Below are positions 18,782-20,123 of a stretch of DNA of 20,123 nt, in pieces. The translations under genes and the position numbers were made by a program. This DNA comes from Alectoria sarmentosa (Eukaryota > Ascomycota > Lecanoromycetes > Lecanorales > Parmeliaceae). Within the stretch, counting starts at the first letter, position 1; each line of letters opens with the position of its first letter. The notes beneath the pieces are model-generated. The model worked only from the letters and a program-made list of their open reading frames with translations, was not told the DNA's origin and did not search any database. The stretch is from the NCBI GenBank assembly GCA_009733775.1, contig WOGZ01000474.1, positions 1 to 20,123 of the forward strand. Reading direction: 5' to 3'.

Positions 18782-19559
18782 TGTCAAAATATGAAGTAGA
18801 ACACTTAGTTGTATTGCTTTAAAAGTATTACGAAAGAAAGAACGATTTATGTATAAACGCATTAATGTGCGCATGTGACCGTCAAGACTTGACGTTATAT
18901 GATTTAAATTTTAACATTCTTTTTCGCTCGCATTTTTTTAAATTTAAATTTCGAATTATAAAAATGAAAATTAACGTTGAATAATAAAAATGAATCGGAA
19001 TGTCGGATTATAATCGTGAAAATTAACGTTGAATAACAAAAGTGAATCGGAACGTCGGGTTATAATTATGAAAAATCAACGCCGGATAATAAAAGTGAAT
19101 CGTAACGTCAGGTTATGATCGTGAAAATTAGCGTTGGGTAACAAAAGTAAACCGTAACGTCGGGTTATAAGCGTGAAACCATCTTATATCTCTTTACCAC
19201 CTTTTATACCCCTTTGAACACCTAAATTTCAAAACATATAATTTAAAACTCGCGATGTTCAAAACCGGGTAGAAACAATGAAAATCCGAAAAAAAATCGA
19301 ATTCTGAAAATGATTATATCCTTTTAAACATATCCGTCACGATGTCACATGAAAAAAATTCCACTTTTTGACGAAAAACCGTTTTTTGACAAATTTATTT
19401 TCAGTTCATTTGATGCATATTAAAAATCGATCGATATATGATCGAAGAATATATGTGAAAATAATGTTTCGATTGAAAGAAATATTTCGAATTGTATATG
19501 CATACATGCGATCGATCGCAAGGCTTATAAAGGTCATTTTAGAATATTAATGCTTGATA
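18782..19559 (-). mobile_element. 5' LTR of element 4
   Basis: 778 bp, reading on the plus strand from TGTCAAAATATGA to AATGCTTGATA. It is the least mutated LTR, with more C and G than its partner at 15758, for example GAACACTTAG, and holds four 52-bp units. Its outer end at 19559 meets sequence unrelated to the elements. The plus frame at 19368-19550 lies inside the LTR and is a shadow. Confidence 0.8.
18964..19172 (-). repeat. LTR 52-bp tandem repeat, 4 units
   Basis: Units at 18964-19015, 19016-19067, 19068-19120 and 19121-19172, all beginning ATGAAAA or GTGAAAA on the plus strand and ending TTATAATC, TTATAATT, TTATGATC and TTATAAGC. Confidence 0.87.
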
Positions 19560-19845
19560 TCTTAAGGGGCTATTAGCATAATTAAATACTTTGTCAAAAG
19601 ATAATTATATAATTGTTGATGATGATTATTTTTCAATGGATTTTTAACATTGTTAAAATCTTTCGAAAACATAATAACATTAAGTTTTGTTTAACTTTAT
19701 TTTAAATATAACAAATTGTTATCCAAAATTTAATCGTATCATAATGTTAATCGTATATTAAATTTAATGCATTTTCAACAATAGGCTAACAATCAATTAA
19801 CAATCAATCAAAAATTCTCATTATCGTGTTTTTTATAACACACTT
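19560..19845. other. Non-element flank right of element 4
   Basis: The base style changes at 19560: CpG becomes rare and CpA, ApG and GG words return, for example CTTAAGGGGCTATTAGC. It has scattered CAACA and CAAT words and grades into the array. No coding frame is visible, and no sign of the missing RNase H half of element 3. Confidence 0.55.
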
Positions 19846-20123
19846 TCAATAACATTTCAACATTTTTTCAACAATTGCGATATAAATGTTTTATCAAAAT
19901 AAATTCAATAAACTTTTAACGAAATTTTAACATAAATTCAACATGTTTTCAATATAATCTCAACATTGTTTCAACATATTTTCAACATGTTATTTTTTTT
20001 CAACATATTTTCAACATGTTTTTATTTTCAACATGTTTTCAACATATTTTCAACATGTTTTTGTTTTTAACATTTTTTCAACATGTTTTTATTTTCAACA
20101 TGTTTTTGTTCTCAACATGTTTT
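19846..20123 (+). repeat. Long 11-bp-phased TCAACA(TGTTT) array, runs off the window
   Basis: Twenty units with core TCAACA, TCAATA or TTAAC start at 19846, 19857, 19868, 19905, 19916, 19927, 19938, 19949, 19960, 19971, 19982, 20000, 20011, 20028, 20039, 20050, 20067, 20078, 20095 and 20112. Steps are 11 bp except one of 37, one of 18 and four of 17 (11 plus a T-rich hexamer such as TTTATT). The commonest unit is TCAACATGTTT or TCAACATATTT. Unlike the retroelements it is CpA-rich and nearly free of CpG. Confidence 0.9.

Larger units (their letters stand above)
15758..19559 (-). mobile_element. Element 4: internally deleted copia retrotransposon with two LTRs
   Basis: On the minus strand: LTR (19559-18782), RT, RNase H, 3' tract, LTR (16482-15758). 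Gag, protease and integrase are gone: the RT-side sequence begins right at the LTR end. The internal part is about 2.3 kb rather than 4.5 kb. The nearest relative in the window is element 2. Candidate target duplications do not match (GATTC before 15758, TCTTA after 19559), so a single clean insertion is not supported. Confidence 0.8.

Noticed and set aside
18533..18874. 113-codon minus frame as a possible gene
   Set aside because: It starts within the LTR and crosses the LTR border into degraded RT; the two halves belong to different parts of the element.
19560..19620. Possible continuation of the element 3 RNase H to the right of element 4 (GAISIIKYFVKR in one frame)
   Set aside because: Spacing between the GY-like and KRQ-like residues is too short for copia RNase H, base style differs from the elements, and no target duplication links 15757 with 19560.
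1..20123. AT-rich organelle or apicomplexan-type genome as source
   Set aside because: Repeated copia elements with transition-only divergence and spared CpG fit RIP in a fungal nuclear genome better; no organelle gene, rRNA or tRNA was seen. Not excluded formally.

Overview
This window looks like the AT-rich, repeat-filled compartment of a filamentous ascomycete (Pezizomycotina) genome that has undergone repeat-induced point mutation (RIP) or a very similar process. No intact protein gene is visible. Almost everything recognisable is a wreck of Ty1/copia LTR retrotransposons full of stop codons. Where two copies of the same LTR can be compared, the differences are transitions only. C and G survive disproportionately inside CpG, so the translations are rich in I, N, K, F, Y and L but keep Arg, Asp and Glu. 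The organism assignment is inference; no host gene is present to confirm it.

Layout. 1-440: sequence with a short array of 11-bp TCAACA-type units. About 440-3545: minus-strand copia remnant (element 5), made of an LTR terminus (3421-3545), a candidate half-tRNA primer binding site (3406-3418) and gag-like sequence (about 862-1700). 3546-4379: unassigned. 4380-9916: element 1, plus strand, the most complete, with gag, integrase, reverse transcriptase (RT), RNase H, a long 3' non-coding tract and the 3' LTR. 9911-10040: second 11-bp TCAACA array. 10106-14640: element 2, plus strand, with integrase, RT, RNase H, 3' tract and 3' LTR, but no gag. 14641-15757: element 3, plus strand, an RT fragment of a different subfamily that keeps an intact YVDD. 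15758-19559: element 4, minus strand, with two LTRs around an internal region reduced to RT, RNase H and the 3' tract. 19560-20123: non-element flank that becomes a third, much longer 11-bp array and runs off the window.

In life the proteins would have formed one retrotransposition cycle: Gag particle, protease, DD35E integrase, RT and RNase H, with LTRs supplying promoter and polyadenylation signals. None can work as written. Elements 2 and 4 are near-copies in opposite orientation and form a roughly 3-kb-armed inverted repeat around element 3.

The least explained signals are the 11-bp-phased, CpA-rich TCAACA arrays in otherwise CpA-poor DNA; the 52-bp tandem repeat in the LTRs present as 0, 2, 3 or 4 units; and element fragments whose pol sequence starts exactly at an LTR end. 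I found no convincing new gene system. Domain limits inside the wrecks are approximate, to a few tens of bases.
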